From Candidatus Rokuibacteriota bacterium (lineage in GTDB: Bacteria; Methylomirabilota; Methylomirabilia; Rokubacteriales; CSP1-6): a stretch of DNA of 63,483 bases. This document shows positions 27,907 through 35,769 of this stretch, piece after piece; the first letter of the stretch is position 1; each line of letters starts with the position of its first letter. The notes beneath the pieces were generated by a model. That model was not told where the DNA came from. It was given only the letters and a program-made list of their open reading frames with translations, and did no database searches. A program made the position numbers and the translations under genes. The DNA is taken from assembly GCA_003221695.1 (NCBI GenBank), contig QHSX01000062.1:1-63483 (forward strand), written 5' to 3'.

Positions 27907-27959
27907 AGACTCGCCTCGGCCGTCGGACGGCCTGCGGCTCGCACGGCCACGCCAATCAC
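27903..27959 (-). CDS. Family-A mini-ORF, second copy after hpnD (18 aa)
   Basis: GTG 27959 overlaps the TGA of the first copy, and its own TGA overlaps the next GTG. It encodes VIGVAVRAAGRPTAEASL, identical to the first copy. Expression is inferred from the unbroken chain of overlaps, not demonstrated. Confidence 0.45.
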   Translation of the reverse strand: MIGVAVRAAGRPTAEASL

Positions 27960-28012
27960 AGACTCGCCTCGGCCGTCGGACGGCCTGCGGCTCGCACGGC
28001 CACGCCAATCAC
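27956..28012 (-). CDS. Family-A mini-ORF, first copy after hpnD (18 aa)
   Basis: GTG 28012 overlaps the hpnD stop (GTGA). Product VIGVAVRAAGRPTAEASL. The core VRAAGR.TAEASL recurs at the mlaE>mlaF and aorA>aorC junctions. It has no recognisable domain and is too short for a fold alone. Confidence 0.45.
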   Translation of the reverse strand: MIGVAVRAAGRPTAEASL

Positions 28013-28890
28013 GCGGCGATCCGCTGCGGAGCGCGCCCGAGCCGGGCCGCGACCCAGCAGCGGAGCGCGATCGCGAGCTTCTTCGCGATCGGCACCGTGA
28101 CGCGCTCACCGAAGACCCGAAACCGGCGCGCCTCGATCTCGTCGAGCAGGGCGAGGTAGATCCGCCCCATGATCTCGGCGGGGACGAGCGGGCGGGCGTC
28201 GGCCGGCGGGAAGCTCTCCCACGCGAACCGGTAGAATCGCCGCGCGCGCGCCGCCTGATGGGCCATCAGACGCACGAAGCGGTCGGTGTAGCGCTCGGCC
28301 TTCAGATCGTCCACGGTGACACCGAACGCCCGGAGGTCCGCCTGCGGCACGTACACGCGCCCCGCACGAGCGTCGGCGCCGACGTCGCGGATGATGTTCG
28401 TGAGCTGGAGCGCGGTGCCGAGGCTGATTGCGTACTGACGCGCCCTCGGGTCGGTATAGCCGAAGATCTCGATGCAGCAGAGCCCGACCGCGGAGGCGAC
28501 GCGGTAGCAGTACGGGTAGAGGTCGTCCGCCGTCTCGTAGGCAACCCGGTCGAGGTCCATCTCGACGCCGTCGATGATCGCCTCGAGCGCCGCACGCGGG
28601 ATCGTGTAGGCGCGCACCGCGGTCTGGAGCCTGAGCGCGATCGGGTGGTCGGGGACCGCGCCTGGCTCGTAGCAGCGCGCCACGTCCTCGCGCCAGCGCT
28701 GGAGCTCCCGGCGCTGGGCCGACGGAGCGGCGCCACGCTCGCCACCCAGATCCGCGATGTCGTCCACGGTGCGGCAGAACGCGTAGACCGCGTAGAGCGC
28801 CTCGCGACGCGGGCGCGGCAGCGTGAGGAACGCGTAGTAGAAGTTCGAGCGGCTCTTTCGAGTGAGCCGGGCGGTGAGGTCCGTGATCAT
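28009..28890 (-). CDS. hpnD: Presqualene diphosphate synthase HpnD
   Basis: Condenses two farnesyl diphosphates to presqualene diphosphate, the first step from FPP toward squalene in bacteria using HpnCDE. 293 residues from ATG 28890. It contains the two Asp-rich helices of squalene/phytoene synthases, FCRTVDDIAD and LTNIIRDVGADARAGRVYVP, and the YCYRVASAVGL segment. It overlaps hpnA by four bases (ATGA). HpnC and HpnE are not in the window, so HpnD versus a general squalene/phytoene synthase rests on context. Confidence 0.87.
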   Translation of the reverse strand: MITDLTARLTRKSRSNFYYAFLTLPRPRREALYAVYAFCRTVDDIADLGGERGAAPSAQRRELQRWREDVARCYEPGAVPDHPIALRLQTAVRAYTIPRAALEAIIDGVEMDLDRVAYETADDLYPYCYRVASAVGLCCIEIFGYTDPRARQYAISLGTALQLTNIIRDVGADARAGRVYVPQADLRAFGVTVDDLKAERYTDRFVRLMAHQAARARRFYRFAWESFPPADARPLVPAEIMGRIYLALLDEIEARRFRVFGERVTVPIAKKLAIALRCWVAARLGRAPQRIAA

Positions 28891-29882
28891 CGGGCCCTCG
28901 CGTCGCCGTGCGCGCGGAACCATTCGGTCGCGTCGCGGAGCGCCTCGCGGATATCGGTCTGCGGCAGGCCGAGCTCTCGCACCGCCTTCGCGGGGCTGAA
29001 GTACATGCGCTTCTTCGCCATCCGCACCGCCGTGAGGGGCACCCGGGGCGGTCGCCCGCCGATGCGCGCGACCGCCTCCATCGCGAGGGCGGCGCCCCAG
29101 GCGACCCAGTACGGGATCCGCACGCGCGGCGGCCGGACCCCAGTGATCTCGGAGAGGAGGACGCCGATCTCGGCGAGCGACACGTTCCGATTGCCGAGGA
29201 TGTACTTCTCGCCGATCTTCCCGCGCTCCGCCGCGAAGAGATGGCCGCGCGCGACGTCGCGCACGTGCACGAGATTGAGCCCCGTGTCGAGGGTCGCGAA
29301 CATCTTCCCCTCGAGAAAGTCCACGATCATCTGACCGGTCGGGGTCGGCTTGACGTCCCAGGGACCGACAGGCGCCGACGGGTTCACGACGACGACCGGG
29401 AGGCCCTGGTGGGCGAAGCCGAGCGCTACTTGCTCGGCGAGAAACTTGGACGCCTTGTAGGGCCCGACCATGTCCCGGAGCGAGACCGGCGTCTCCTCCG
29501 TCCCCGGCCCGCCGTCCTCCGGGATCCCGAGCGCGCCGACAGTGGAGGTGTAGACCACGCGGCTCACGCCCGCCTCGCCCGCGGCCTCGAGGACGGCGCG
29601 CGTGCCACCGACGTTGACCCGGTGGAGGTCCTCCGGGTCGCGCGCCCATAGCCGGTAGTCGGCCGCGACGTGGAAGACGAGGTTGACGCCCTTCACGGCG
29701 CGACGCACGGAGGCCGAATCCAGCAGGTCGCCCTCGCAGATCTCGACGTCGAGCCCGGCCAGCGCGCGGCGGTCGCCGCGCGGGCGCGCGAGGACGCGCA
29801 CCGAGCGGCGCTGGGCGAGAAGCTCGCGCACGACGTTCGCGCCGACGAAGCCGGTGCCCCCGGTGACGAGCGCGTCGATCAT
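28887..29882 (-). CDS. hpnA: Hopanoid-associated sugar epimerase HpnA
   Basis: An NAD-binding extended SDR (dihydroflavonol-reductase-like) found in hopanoid clusters. 331 residues: TGGTGFVGANVV (8-19), VFHVAADYRLWARDPE (the HpnA-type block), VVYTSTVGALG and the catalytic YKASKFLAE. Its exact reaction is unresolved in the family; a role in tailoring the hopanoid side chain is assumed. The ATG 29882 overlaps the stop of the fourth family-B mini-ORF, so its translation may depend on that relay from hpnG. Confidence 0.9.
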   Translation of the reverse strand: MIDALVTGGTGFVGANVVRELLAQRRSVRVLARPRGDRRALAGLDVEICEGDLLDSASVRRAVKGVNLVFHVAADYRLWARDPEDLHRVNVGGTRAVLEAAGEAGVSRVVYTSTVGALGIPEDGGPGTEETPVSLRDMVGPYKASKFLAEQVALGFAHQGLPVVVVNPSAPVGPWDVKPTPTGQMIVDFLEGKMFATLDTGLNLVHVRDVARGHLFAAERGKIGEKYILGNRNVSLAEIGVLLSEITGVRPPRVRIPYWVAWGAALAMEAVARIGGRPPRVPLTAVRMAKKRMYFSPAKAVRELGLPQTDIREALRDATEWFRAHGDARAR

Positions 29883-29968
29883 GGTAGCGGGAGCCGCGGG
29901 GCCGCCACACTCGGTGGGTGGCCCGCGACGAGGCGCGGCCCGGCTCCGTTCCGCATGGCGCTCCTCAT
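29879..29968 (-). CDS. Family-B mini-ORF 4 (29 aa), adjacent to hpnA
   Basis: ATG 29968 overlaps the stop of unit 3, and its TGA overlaps the hpnA ATG (ATGA at both ends). It contains the conserved core GPRLVAGHPPSVAAPR but ends LPLP where the others end PPVE, since its last bases belong to the hpnA leader. Start residues MRSAMRNGA. No known domain. Confidence 0.5.
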   Translation of the reverse strand: MRSAMRNGAGPRLVAGHPPSVAAPRLPLP

Positions 29969-30054
29969 TCCACCGGAGGCCGCGGGGCCGCCACACTCGG
30001 TGGGTGGCCCGCGACGAGGCGCGGCCCGGCTCCGTTCCGCATGGCGCTCCTCAT
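29965..30054 (-). CDS. Family-B mini-ORF 3 (29 aa)
   Basis: ATG 30054 overlaps the stop of unit 2 and the TGA overlaps the ATG of unit 4. It begins MRSAMRNGA, has the core GPRLVAGHPPSVAAPR and ends PPVE. The period of 86 equals 30 codons minus the four-base ATGA overlap. Confidence 0.5.
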   Translation of the reverse strand: MRSAMRNGAGPRLVAGHPPSVAAPRPPVE

Positions 30055-30140
30055 TCCACCGGAGGCCGTGGGGCCGCCACACTCGGTGGGTGGCCCGCGA
30101 CGAGGCGCGGCCCGGCTCCGTTCCGCATGGCGCTCCTCAT
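30051..30140 (-). CDS. Family-B mini-ORF 2 (29 aa)
   Basis: Same peptide as unit 3. The only nearby base change (CCG to CCA, complement of position 30069) is synonymous in this frame. ATGA overlaps at both ends. Confidence 0.5.
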   Translation of the reverse strand: MRSAMRNGAGPRLVAGHPPSVAAPRPPVE

Positions 30141-30244
30141 TCCACCGGAGGCCGCGGGGCCGCCACACTCGGTGGGTGGCCTGAGACGAGGTGCGACCCG
30201 GCTGCGTGCCGGCTAGCGCTTCTCATTTCACCGGGCTCCGTCAT
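30137..30244 (-). CDS. Family-B mini-ORF 1 (35 aa), overlapping the hpnG stop
   Basis: ATG 30244 overlaps the hpnG stop (ATGA). It has a six-residue prefix MTEPGE, then MRSASRHAAGSHLVSG and HPPSVAAPRPPVE. It is the most diverged unit of the array and shares the variant HLVSGHPP with the copy nested in the EamA gene (RLVSGHPP). Likely a translational relay from hpnG to hpnA. Confidence 0.5.
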   Translation of the reverse strand: MTEPGEMRSASRHAAGSHLVSGHPPSVAAPRPPVE

Positions 30245-30918
30245 GCATCTTTCGCGATGCGCCCGAGCGCGTGCGCGACGGTCCGCAAGGCCGCGTGTGT
30301 CCCGTTCCGGAGCGTCAGGGCGTCGGCGAAGGCGCGGGGGCGGGCGAGCACCGCGCGGACCGCGCGCATCGTCCGCACTCGCCCGTCGGGCTCGACGACC
30401 GCGGCGAGGTCGGCGGGCACGCCGCGCTCCGCCGTGTCGCTCACCGCGCGGATCACCGCCGCGGGGATCCCGCGAGCCCGGGCCCACTCGAGGATCACGG
30501 CCGACTCCATGTCACAGGCGAATGCGCCCGCCTCGACCCAGAGCCGCGCCTTGGCGGCGGGCGTCGCCACGACCTCGTCCACCGTCACGAGCGTTCCCGC
30601 CCGCCGGAGGCCCGCGACCTCCGCCGTCGCGTACCATGCACCAGCCCGGGCCACGACCGTCTCGGGCACGACCAGGTCGCCCTCGGCGAGGTCGGGCGCC
30701 AGCGCACCGCAGACGCCGGCCGACACGACGAGCGCGGGCGGCGCCACGCGCGAGGCGCGGGGATCGAGCGCACCCGCGCGCGGGCCCACGCACACGAGCT
30801 CGAGCGCCCCCATCCGGTAGTGTGGCCACTCGCTGCCGGTGACGCGCGCGAGCCCGAGCAGGCGAGCGAGGCTCCGAGCCTCGAGGTCGACCGCGGTGAA
30901 GACGGCGACGCGTGTCAC
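30241..30918 (-). CDS. hpnG: Hopanoid-associated phosphorylase HpnG
   Basis: A nucleoside-phosphorylase-fold enzyme that removes adenine from adenosylhopane to give ribosyl-type hopanoid intermediates. 225 residues from GTG 30918 (overlap GTGA with the small gene upstream). Features: VSAGVCGALAPDLAEGDLVVPE, DMESAVILEWARARGIPAAVIRAVSDTAE (purine-site Glu and Asp). HpnH, the enzyme that makes adenosylhopane, is encoded just upstream, so substrate and product steps are adjacent. Confidence 0.9.
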   Translation of the reverse strand: MTRVAVFTAVDLEARSLARLLGLARVTGSEWPHYRMGALELVCVGPRAGALDPRASRVAPPALVVSAGVCGALAPDLAEGDLVVPETVVARAGAWYATAEVAGLRRAGTLVTVDEVVATPAAKARLWVEAGAFACDMESAVILEWARARGIPAAVIRAVSDTAERGVPADLAAVVEPDGRVRTMRAVRAVLARPRAFADALTLRNGTHAALRTVAHALGRIAKDA

Positions 30919-31265
30919 GCGCCGGGTGCGGGCGGAGTGCGGGGACGCTGGTGCGAGGCTTCCTTGGCGCGGAGCCAGGCCGCGTACGAGTTGCCGGCCG
31001 CCGTGTCCTTGCCGGTGAACAGGATCGTGCGGATGTCGGCGTAGGGAATGTCGAAGGGGCCGTCGCCGGCGCGGTCGAACACCTGGATGAAGGGGACCCC
31101 CACGTCGCGGTTGCGGTTGGACACGTAGCCCTCGAGCCGCGTGCCGTCCGCCTTGATCACGGTGACGTTGCCGCGGTAATCGAAAGCCCGCTCGATGACC
31201 TCCTCGAGCGTCACCCCGCGGCCGATCGCGGGCACCCAGCCCTCGAGGCTCTCCGTGTCTGTCAT
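30915..31265 (-). CDS. Small protein between hpnH and hpnG, unknown
   Basis: 116 residues from ATG 31265. Short beta strands dominate (GNVTVIKADGTRLEGYVSN, PFIQVFD, DIPYADIRTILFTG), suggesting a small Sm-like or PilZ-like barrel, followed by a Pro-rich tail. No catalytic motif, signal or membrane segment is seen. It sits five bases after hpnH and overlaps hpnG, so it probably serves hopanoid synthesis, perhaps as a regulatory or scaffolding subunit. Unrecognised. Confidence 0.7.
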   Translation of the reverse strand: MTDTESLEGWVPAIGRGVTLEEVIERAFDYRGNVTVIKADGTRLEGYVSNRNRDVGVPFIQVFDRAGDGPFDIPYADIRTILFTGKDTAAGNSYAAWLRAKEASHQRPRTPPAPGA

Positions 31266-31270
31266 CACGC

Positions 31271-32293
31271 TCAGAGCCGCCCGGTCACCGTCGCGGCGAC
31301 GGTATCGACGAAGCCGCGCCAGGAGGCGAAGGTGTGGTTCACAGCCGTGGGCTCGTAGCCGCAGTGGACCATACAGTCGCGGCACTTGTCGTTGCCGCTC
31401 TTCCTGCCGTAGCGCTCCCACCGCGTGGTCTCCAGCAGCTCCTTGAACGTCGCCGCGTACCCCTCCTGGAGCAGGTAGCAGGGACGCTGCCAGCCGAAGA
31501 TGTTGTAGGTCGGGTTCCCCCACGGCGTGCACTCGAAGTCGCGCTTGCCCATGAGGAACTGGAGGAAGAGTGGCGACTGGTTGAACTTCCAGCGACGCTG
31601 CGGATGGGTCAGGATCCGCGAGAACAGCTCGTTGGCGCGCTGCCGACGGAGGAAGTGCTCCTGGTCGGGCGCCTTCGCGTAACTGTACCCGGGCGAGATC
31701 ATCATGCCCTCGACGCCGAGGTCCATCATCGCATCGAAGAACTCGCGCGTGCGGAGCGGGTTGGCGCCATCGAAGAGGGTGGTGTTGGTCGTGACCCGGA
31801 AGCCCCGCCGGAGCGCCTCCCGGATCGCCTCCACCGCCTCGTCGTAGACGCCGTCGCGGCAGACCGCCTCGTCGTGCTCCGCGCGGAGCCCGTCCATGTG
31901 GATGCTGAACGAAAGGTACTTCGACGGCTCGAAGGCGCCCGTCGCGAGCTTGTCCTTGAGGAGGAGCGCGTTGGTGCAGAGGTAGACGTACTTCTTCCGC
32001 GCGACCAGCTCGCGCACGAGTCGCCCGATCTCGGGGTACATCAGTGGCTCGCCACCGGGGATCGACACGATCGGCGCGCCGCACTCGTCCACCGCGCCGA
32101 GACACTGCTCGACCGTGAGGTGCTTCCTGAGGATCTGCGCCGGATACTGGATTTTGCCGCAGCCCGCGCACGCGAGGTTGCAACGGAAGAGGGGCTCGAG
32201 CATCAGGACCAGTGGATAGCGCGTGCGGCCGGCGAGGCGCTGCCGCATCACGTAGCTCGCCACCGCCCACATCTGCGAGACAGGGACGCTCAT
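31271..32293 (-). CDS. hpnH: Adenosyl-hopene transferase HpnH (radical SAM)
   Basis: Joins the 5'-deoxyadenosyl group of SAM to diploptene (hopene), the first side-chain step. 340 residues; radical SAM cluster CNLACAGC (Cys38, Cys42, Cys45), ISIPGGEPLMYPE-like block (VSIPGGEPLMYP), TNALLL and a C-terminal Cys-rich SPASM-like end (DKCRDCMVHCGYEP). Its start overlaps the CruF-like gene (ATGA). Confidence 0.94.
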   Translation of the reverse strand: MSVPVSQMWAVASYVMRQRLAGRTRYPLVLMLEPLFRCNLACAGCGKIQYPAQILRKHLTVEQCLGAVDECGAPIVSIPGGEPLMYPEIGRLVRELVARKKYVYLCTNALLLKDKLATGAFEPSKYLSFSIHMDGLRAEHDEAVCRDGVYDEAVEAIREALRRGFRVTTNTTLFDGANPLRTREFFDAMMDLGVEGMMISPGYSYAKAPDQEHFLRRQRANELFSRILTHPQRRWKFNQSPLFLQFLMGKRDFECTPWGNPTYNIFGWQRPCYLLQEGYAATFKELLETTRWERYGRKSGNDKCRDCMVHCGYEPTAVNHTFASWRGFVDTVAATVTGRL

Positions 32294-33060
32294 ACCCGCT
32301 GCACTCCCGGACGCTCCCGGCCCGGGACCTTCCCGGGCGTCTGGCGCGTCAGTCGAATCGTCACGACGATTACGGCGTGGAGCAGTCCGCCGAGGGCCAG
32401 CAGCGCCCACTCACGGATCCACGCGGTCACGGCCAAGTTGAATCCGAGCACCACGTAGTATAACGCGACTCCGGGCCACACACGTCCGGCACTCACGCCA
32501 CCGACGATCGCCAGATACAGCCCGACGGAGGTCGCGCCGACGAGCGCCCAGCCTGCGAAATTCGACAGCGGGACGCCGAAATACACTCCGCCGTCGGGGT
32601 AGTAGAAGATCCGCCCGAGGAACCAGCGGTCGCCTCGCACCGCGAGCGGGTCGATGACGACGTCGAGGGCCGTCATCAAGAGCCCGGTGACGAGCGCGGG
32701 CGCCCACGGGGGTAGGCGGCGGCCGGCGAGCGCCGCGCGCGCCAGGCAGAACGACGCGTACGCGAGGAACGTGAACGACAGCGAGTCCATGAAAGGCACG
32801 TTTCCGATGTGAAGCTCTCGCCCGTGCGTGAGCCCCGTGTAGTGATAGAGGCCAAACGGGAACCCGACGCGCGTGGACGCGAACTCCGCGAGCCAGGCCA
32901 CGGGCCAGACCGCGGCTCCGAAGACGAGCGTGCGCCGCCAGCCGACGTCGACGGAGCCGGCGACGAGAAAGAGCGCGAGAAAGACGAAGACATACGGGCG
33001 AAGCACGAGCGTACCGATGACGAGATCCATACGAGTCGCTTTCGGCGGCCGAGTCGACAT
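32290..33060 (-). CDS. CruF/carotenoid-biosynthesis-type membrane protein
   Basis: A polytopic membrane protein of about 256 residues with seven hydrophobic segments. Motifs GFPFGLYHYTG, IGNVPFMDSLSFTFLAYAS, DVVIDPLAVR and YYPDGGVYFGVPLSNFAGW match the CruF / bacterioruberin-hydratase family, which hydrates isoprenoid double bonds. In a hopanoid locus it could act on a triterpenoid rather than a carotenoid. ATG 33060 overlaps the shc start on the other strand; an internal ATG at 33030 (MDLVIGTLV) would free promoter space. Confidence 0.75.
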   Translation of the reverse strand: MSTRPPKATRMDLVIGTLVLRPYVFVFLALFLVAGSVDVGWRRTLVFGAAVWPVAWLAEFASTRVGFPFGLYHYTGLTHGRELHIGNVPFMDSLSFTFLAYASFCLARAALAGRRLPPWAPALVTGLLMTALDVVIDPLAVRGDRWFLGRIFYYPDGGVYFGVPLSNFAGWALVGATSVGLYLAIVGGVSAGRVWPGVALYYVVLGFNLAVTAWIREWALLALGGLLHAVIVVTIRLTRQTPGKVPGRERPGVQRV

Positions 33061-34978
33061 GTTACCATCTGGCGTCGTGACGGTCCTCACCGACGCCATC
33101 GCCCGCGCCCAGGAGTATCTCCTCGCTCATCAAGCGCCGGACGGTCACTGGGTCGGCGAACTCGAGGCCGACACGACGATCACCTCCGAATATCTCCTGC
33201 TCGGCCACCTGATCGACCGGGTCGATCTCCACAAGGAGGCCAAGGCCGTCCAGTATCTCCGACGCGAGCAGCTCCCGGACGGCGGTTGGAGCCTCTTCGC
33301 GGGCGGCCCGATGGATCTGTCGGCCACGATCAAAGCGTACTTTGCGATGAAGCTCGCCGGCGTGGGCGTCGACGACCCCGCGCTGGTCGCGGCGCGCGAG
33401 CGCATCCGCGAAATTGGCGGGCCCGTGAAGGCCAACGTCTTCACCAAGATCCAGCTCGCGCTCTTCGGCGAGTACGACTGGAATGGCGTGCCCGCGATGC
33501 CCGTCGAGATCATGCTGCTGCCGCGACCGTTTTTCCTCTTCAACATCTACGAGGTCTCGTACTGGTCGCGGACGGTGATCGTCCCGCTCTTGATCATCAT
33601 GGATCGGAAGCCGGTGAAGTGGCTGCCGCCCCATCTGTCGCTCGACGAGCTCTGGCCCGAGCCGCGGGAGAAGACGAGCCTCCGGTTCCCCCGTGTGCCC
33701 GAGCCGTTCAGCTGGCGGAAGCTCTTCTGGAAGAACGTCTTCATCGCCGTGGACGACGGCCTTAAGATTTGGGAGCGCTTCACCACGCGCCCGCTCAGGA
33801 AGCGGGCGGTCGAGGCGGCGCGCGTGTGGCTCGAGGAGCGACTCGCCGTGCCCGGCGGCCTGGGCGGGATCTACCCTGCGATGGCCAACTCGATCCTCGC
33901 GATGCGCCTGCTCGGCTACCCCGACGACCACCCGCTGGTGCTCGGGCAGCTCAAGGAGATCGAGGCCCTCGCGGTCGAGACGGACGACGCGCTCCACTAT
34001 CAGCCGTGCCCGTCACCCGTCTGGGACACCGCGCTCGCGATCAACGCGCTGGTCGAGAGCGGGCTCCCGCCCGAGCACCCGACGCTGCGCCGTGCGGCGG
34101 AGTGGCTCATCGACCGCCAGATCCTCGTCCCGGGGGACTGGCAGAAGAAGCGGCCGCACGTCCAGCCGGGCGGTTGGGCGTTCCAGTACCGCAACGACTT
34201 CTACCCGGACCTCGACGACACCGCGATGGTGCTGATGGCGCTCGAGAAGGTGCCCGGCCTCGACGGGGACGCCGTGCGGTTGTCGAAGGAGCGCGGGCTC
34301 GGCTGGTTCTTCGGCATGCAGGGCGAGGACGGCGGCTGGGCGTCGTTCGACGCCGACAACAACCGCCTCTACCTCAACAACATTCCCTTCGCCGACCACG
34401 GCGCGCTGCTCGACCCGTCGACGGAGGACCTCACCGGGCGCGGCCTCGAGCTCCTCGGCACGCTCGGCTACCGAGGCGATTTCGAGCCGGCGCAGCGCGC
34501 GCTCCACTTCCTCCGTCACACGCAGCGACACGACGGGCCGTGGTACGGGCGCTGGGGCGTCAACTACATCTACGGCACCTGGTCCGTCCTCCGCGGACTC
34601 CGCCTGATCGGCGAAGACCTCCGCCACGAATACATCCAGCGGGCCGTGCGCTGGCTCGAGCGCCATCAGAACAGGGACGGCGGCTGGGGCGAGACGTGCG
34701 AGAGCTACAGCGATCCCGAGTTCGCTGGGGTCGGCGAGTCGACGCCCAGTCAGACGGCTTGGGCGTTGCTCGGCCTCTTCGCGGCCGGGCGCACGAGCGG
34801 CCGCGCAGTCGAGCGTGGTATCGAGTACCTCCTCGGGACGCAGCGGAACGACGGTGCGTGGGAGGACCGATTCTGGAACGGGACCGGCTTCCCGCGCGTC
34901 TTCTACCTCAAGTACCACCTCTACGCGAAGTACTTTCCCCTCTGGGCCCTGGGGATCTACCGCCGCGTCCAGGCATGA
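33059..34978 (+). CDS. shc: Squalene-hopene cyclase
   Basis: Cyclises squalene to hopene at the membrane surface. About 639 residues, normal for the family. Several QW repeats (QLPDGGWSLF, GEDGGWASFD, NRDGGWGET, RNDGAWEDRF) and the catalytic YPDLDDTAM (DXDD-type acid, about residue 383) are seen. ATG 33059 is given; GTG 33077 (TVLTDAIARAQEYLL) is equally plausible and would leave room between the divergent starts. The stop overlaps mlaE (ATGA), coupling hopene synthesis with the lipid-transport genes. Confidence 0.95.
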   Translation: MLPSGVVTVLTDAIARAQEYLLAHQAPDGHWVGELEADTTITSEYLLLGHLIDRVDLHKEAKAVQYLRREQLPDGGWSLFAGGPMDLSATIKAYFAMKLAGVGVDDPALVAARERIREIGGPVKANVFTKIQLALFGEYDWNGVPAMPVEIMLLPRPFFLFNIYEVSYWSRTVIVPLLIIMDRKPVKWLPPHLSLDELWPEPREKTSLRFPRVPEPFSWRKLFWKNVFIAVDDGLKIWERFTTRPLRKRAVEAARVWLEERLAVPGGLGGIYPAMANSILAMRLLGYPDDHPLVLGQLKEIEALAVETDDALHYQPCPSPVWDTALAINALVESGLPPEHPTLRRAAEWLIDRQILVPGDWQKKRPHVQPGGWAFQYRNDFYPDLDDTAMVLMALEKVPGLDGDAVRLSKERGLGWFFGMQGEDGGWASFDADNNRLYLNNIPFADHGALLDPSTEDLTGRGLELLGTLGYRGDFEPAQRALHFLRHTQRHDGPWYGRWGVNYIYGTWSVLRGLRLIGEDLRHEYIQRAVRWLERHQNRDGGWGETCESYSDPEFAGVGESTPSQTAWALLGLFAAGRTSGRAVERGIEYLLGTQRNDGAWEDRFWNGTGFPRVFYLKYHLYAKYFPLWALGIYRRVQA

Positions 34979-35769
34979 CGGAGCGGCCGCTCCCGCTGGT
35001 GCTGCGTCCGCTGGATGCGATCGGGCGGGGGGCGATCGCGGTCGTCGAGGCGCTGGGCCGCTTCGGGATGTTCCTGGCGGAGGCGCTCGGGACGCTCCTG
35101 ACCCCGCCGTTCAAATTCTGGGCGTTCATCGACCGGATCAACTACATCGGGTACCGATCGCTCCTGATCATCCTGCTGACCGGCGGGTTCACGGGCATGG
35201 TGCTCGGCCTCCAGGTGTATTTCACGCTCGTCCGCTTCGGGTCCGAGGCGTACCTCGGGCCCGCCGTCGCGCTCTCCCTCATCCGGGAGCTCGGCCCGGT
35301 GCTGGCGGCGCTCATGGTGACGGGACGCGCGGGGTCGGCACTCACGGCCGAGATCGGCATCATGCGCATCACCGAGCAGATCGACGCGCTCACGGTCATG
35401 GCGCTGAACCCGGTCCGCTATCTCGTCGCGCCCTCCATCCTGGCCGGTCTCGTGACGTTCCCGCTCATGACCGCGATCTTCGACACGGTCGGCATCTTCG
35501 GAGGCTACCTCGTCGGCGTCGAGCTCCTCGGGCTCTCCCAGGGCACCTATTTCGGCGAGATGCAGACCTTCGTCGATCTCAACGACATCATGATGGGGTT
35601 CTGGAAGTCGCTCTCGTTCGGCGTGCTCGTCACGTGGGTCTGCACCTACAAGGGCTTCCACGTGGGCCACGGCGCAGAGGGCGTCGCCAAGGCGACCACC
35701 GACGCGGTCGTCCTGTCCTCCGTGCTCATCCTGGTCTGGGACTACTTCATGGGCACGGTGCTCCCGTGA
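34975..35769 (+). CDS. mlaE: MlaE-type ABC transporter permease
   Basis: Inner-membrane permease of the Mla/Mce phospholipid transporter. 264 residues with five to six membrane helices and the MlaE signature GLQVYFTLVRFGSEAYLGPAV, ELGPVLAALMVTGRAGSALTAEIG, and EQIDALTVMALNPVRYLVAPS. It overlaps the end of shc. Together with MlaF, MlaD, MlaC and HpnN it suggests transport of hopanoids or phospholipids between membranes. Confidence 0.94.
   Translation: MTERPLPLVLRPLDAIGRGAIAVVEALGRFGMFLAEALGTLLTPPFKFWAFIDRINYIGYRSLLIILLTGGFTGMVLGLQVYFTLVRFGSEAYLGPAVALSLIRELGPVLAALMVTGRAGSALTAEIGIMRITEQIDALTVMALNPVRYLVAPSILAGLVTFPLMTAIFDTVGIFGGYLVGVELLGLSQGTYFGEMQTFVDLNDIMMGFWKSLSFGVLVTWVCTYKGFHVGHGAEGVAKATTDAVVLSSVLILVWDYFMGTVLP

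Larger units (their letters stand above)
27893..28012. repeat. Family-A tandem repeat, 2 x 53 bp plus partial third
   Basis: Units 27893-27945 and 27946-27998 are identical, followed by a partial copy to 28012. Each contains the palindrome GGCCGTCGGACGGCC and is flanked by GTGATT (minus strand). It is the same family as at 2227-2283, 35777-35876 and 58248-58352. Confidence 0.92.
29893..30236. repeat. Family-B tandem array, 4 x 86 bp
   Basis: Unit starts at 29893, 29979, 30065 and 30151, exact period 86. The first three are nearly identical; the one next to hpnG is diverged in its distal half. It fills the 358-base gap between hpnG and hpnA. There are no unique spacers, so it is not a CRISPR. 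A diverged copy lies inside the EamA gene at 62156-62245. Confidence 0.95.

Noticed and set aside
27893-28012. Family-A repeats as simple rho-independent terminators
   Set aside because: The hairpins lack a U tract, sit inside operons just upstream of starts, and keep open frames; a regulatory hairpin role in addition remains possible.
29893-30236. 86-bp tandem repeats as a CRISPR array
   Set aside because: Units are contiguous with no variable spacers, unit length is too long, and no cas gene is near.
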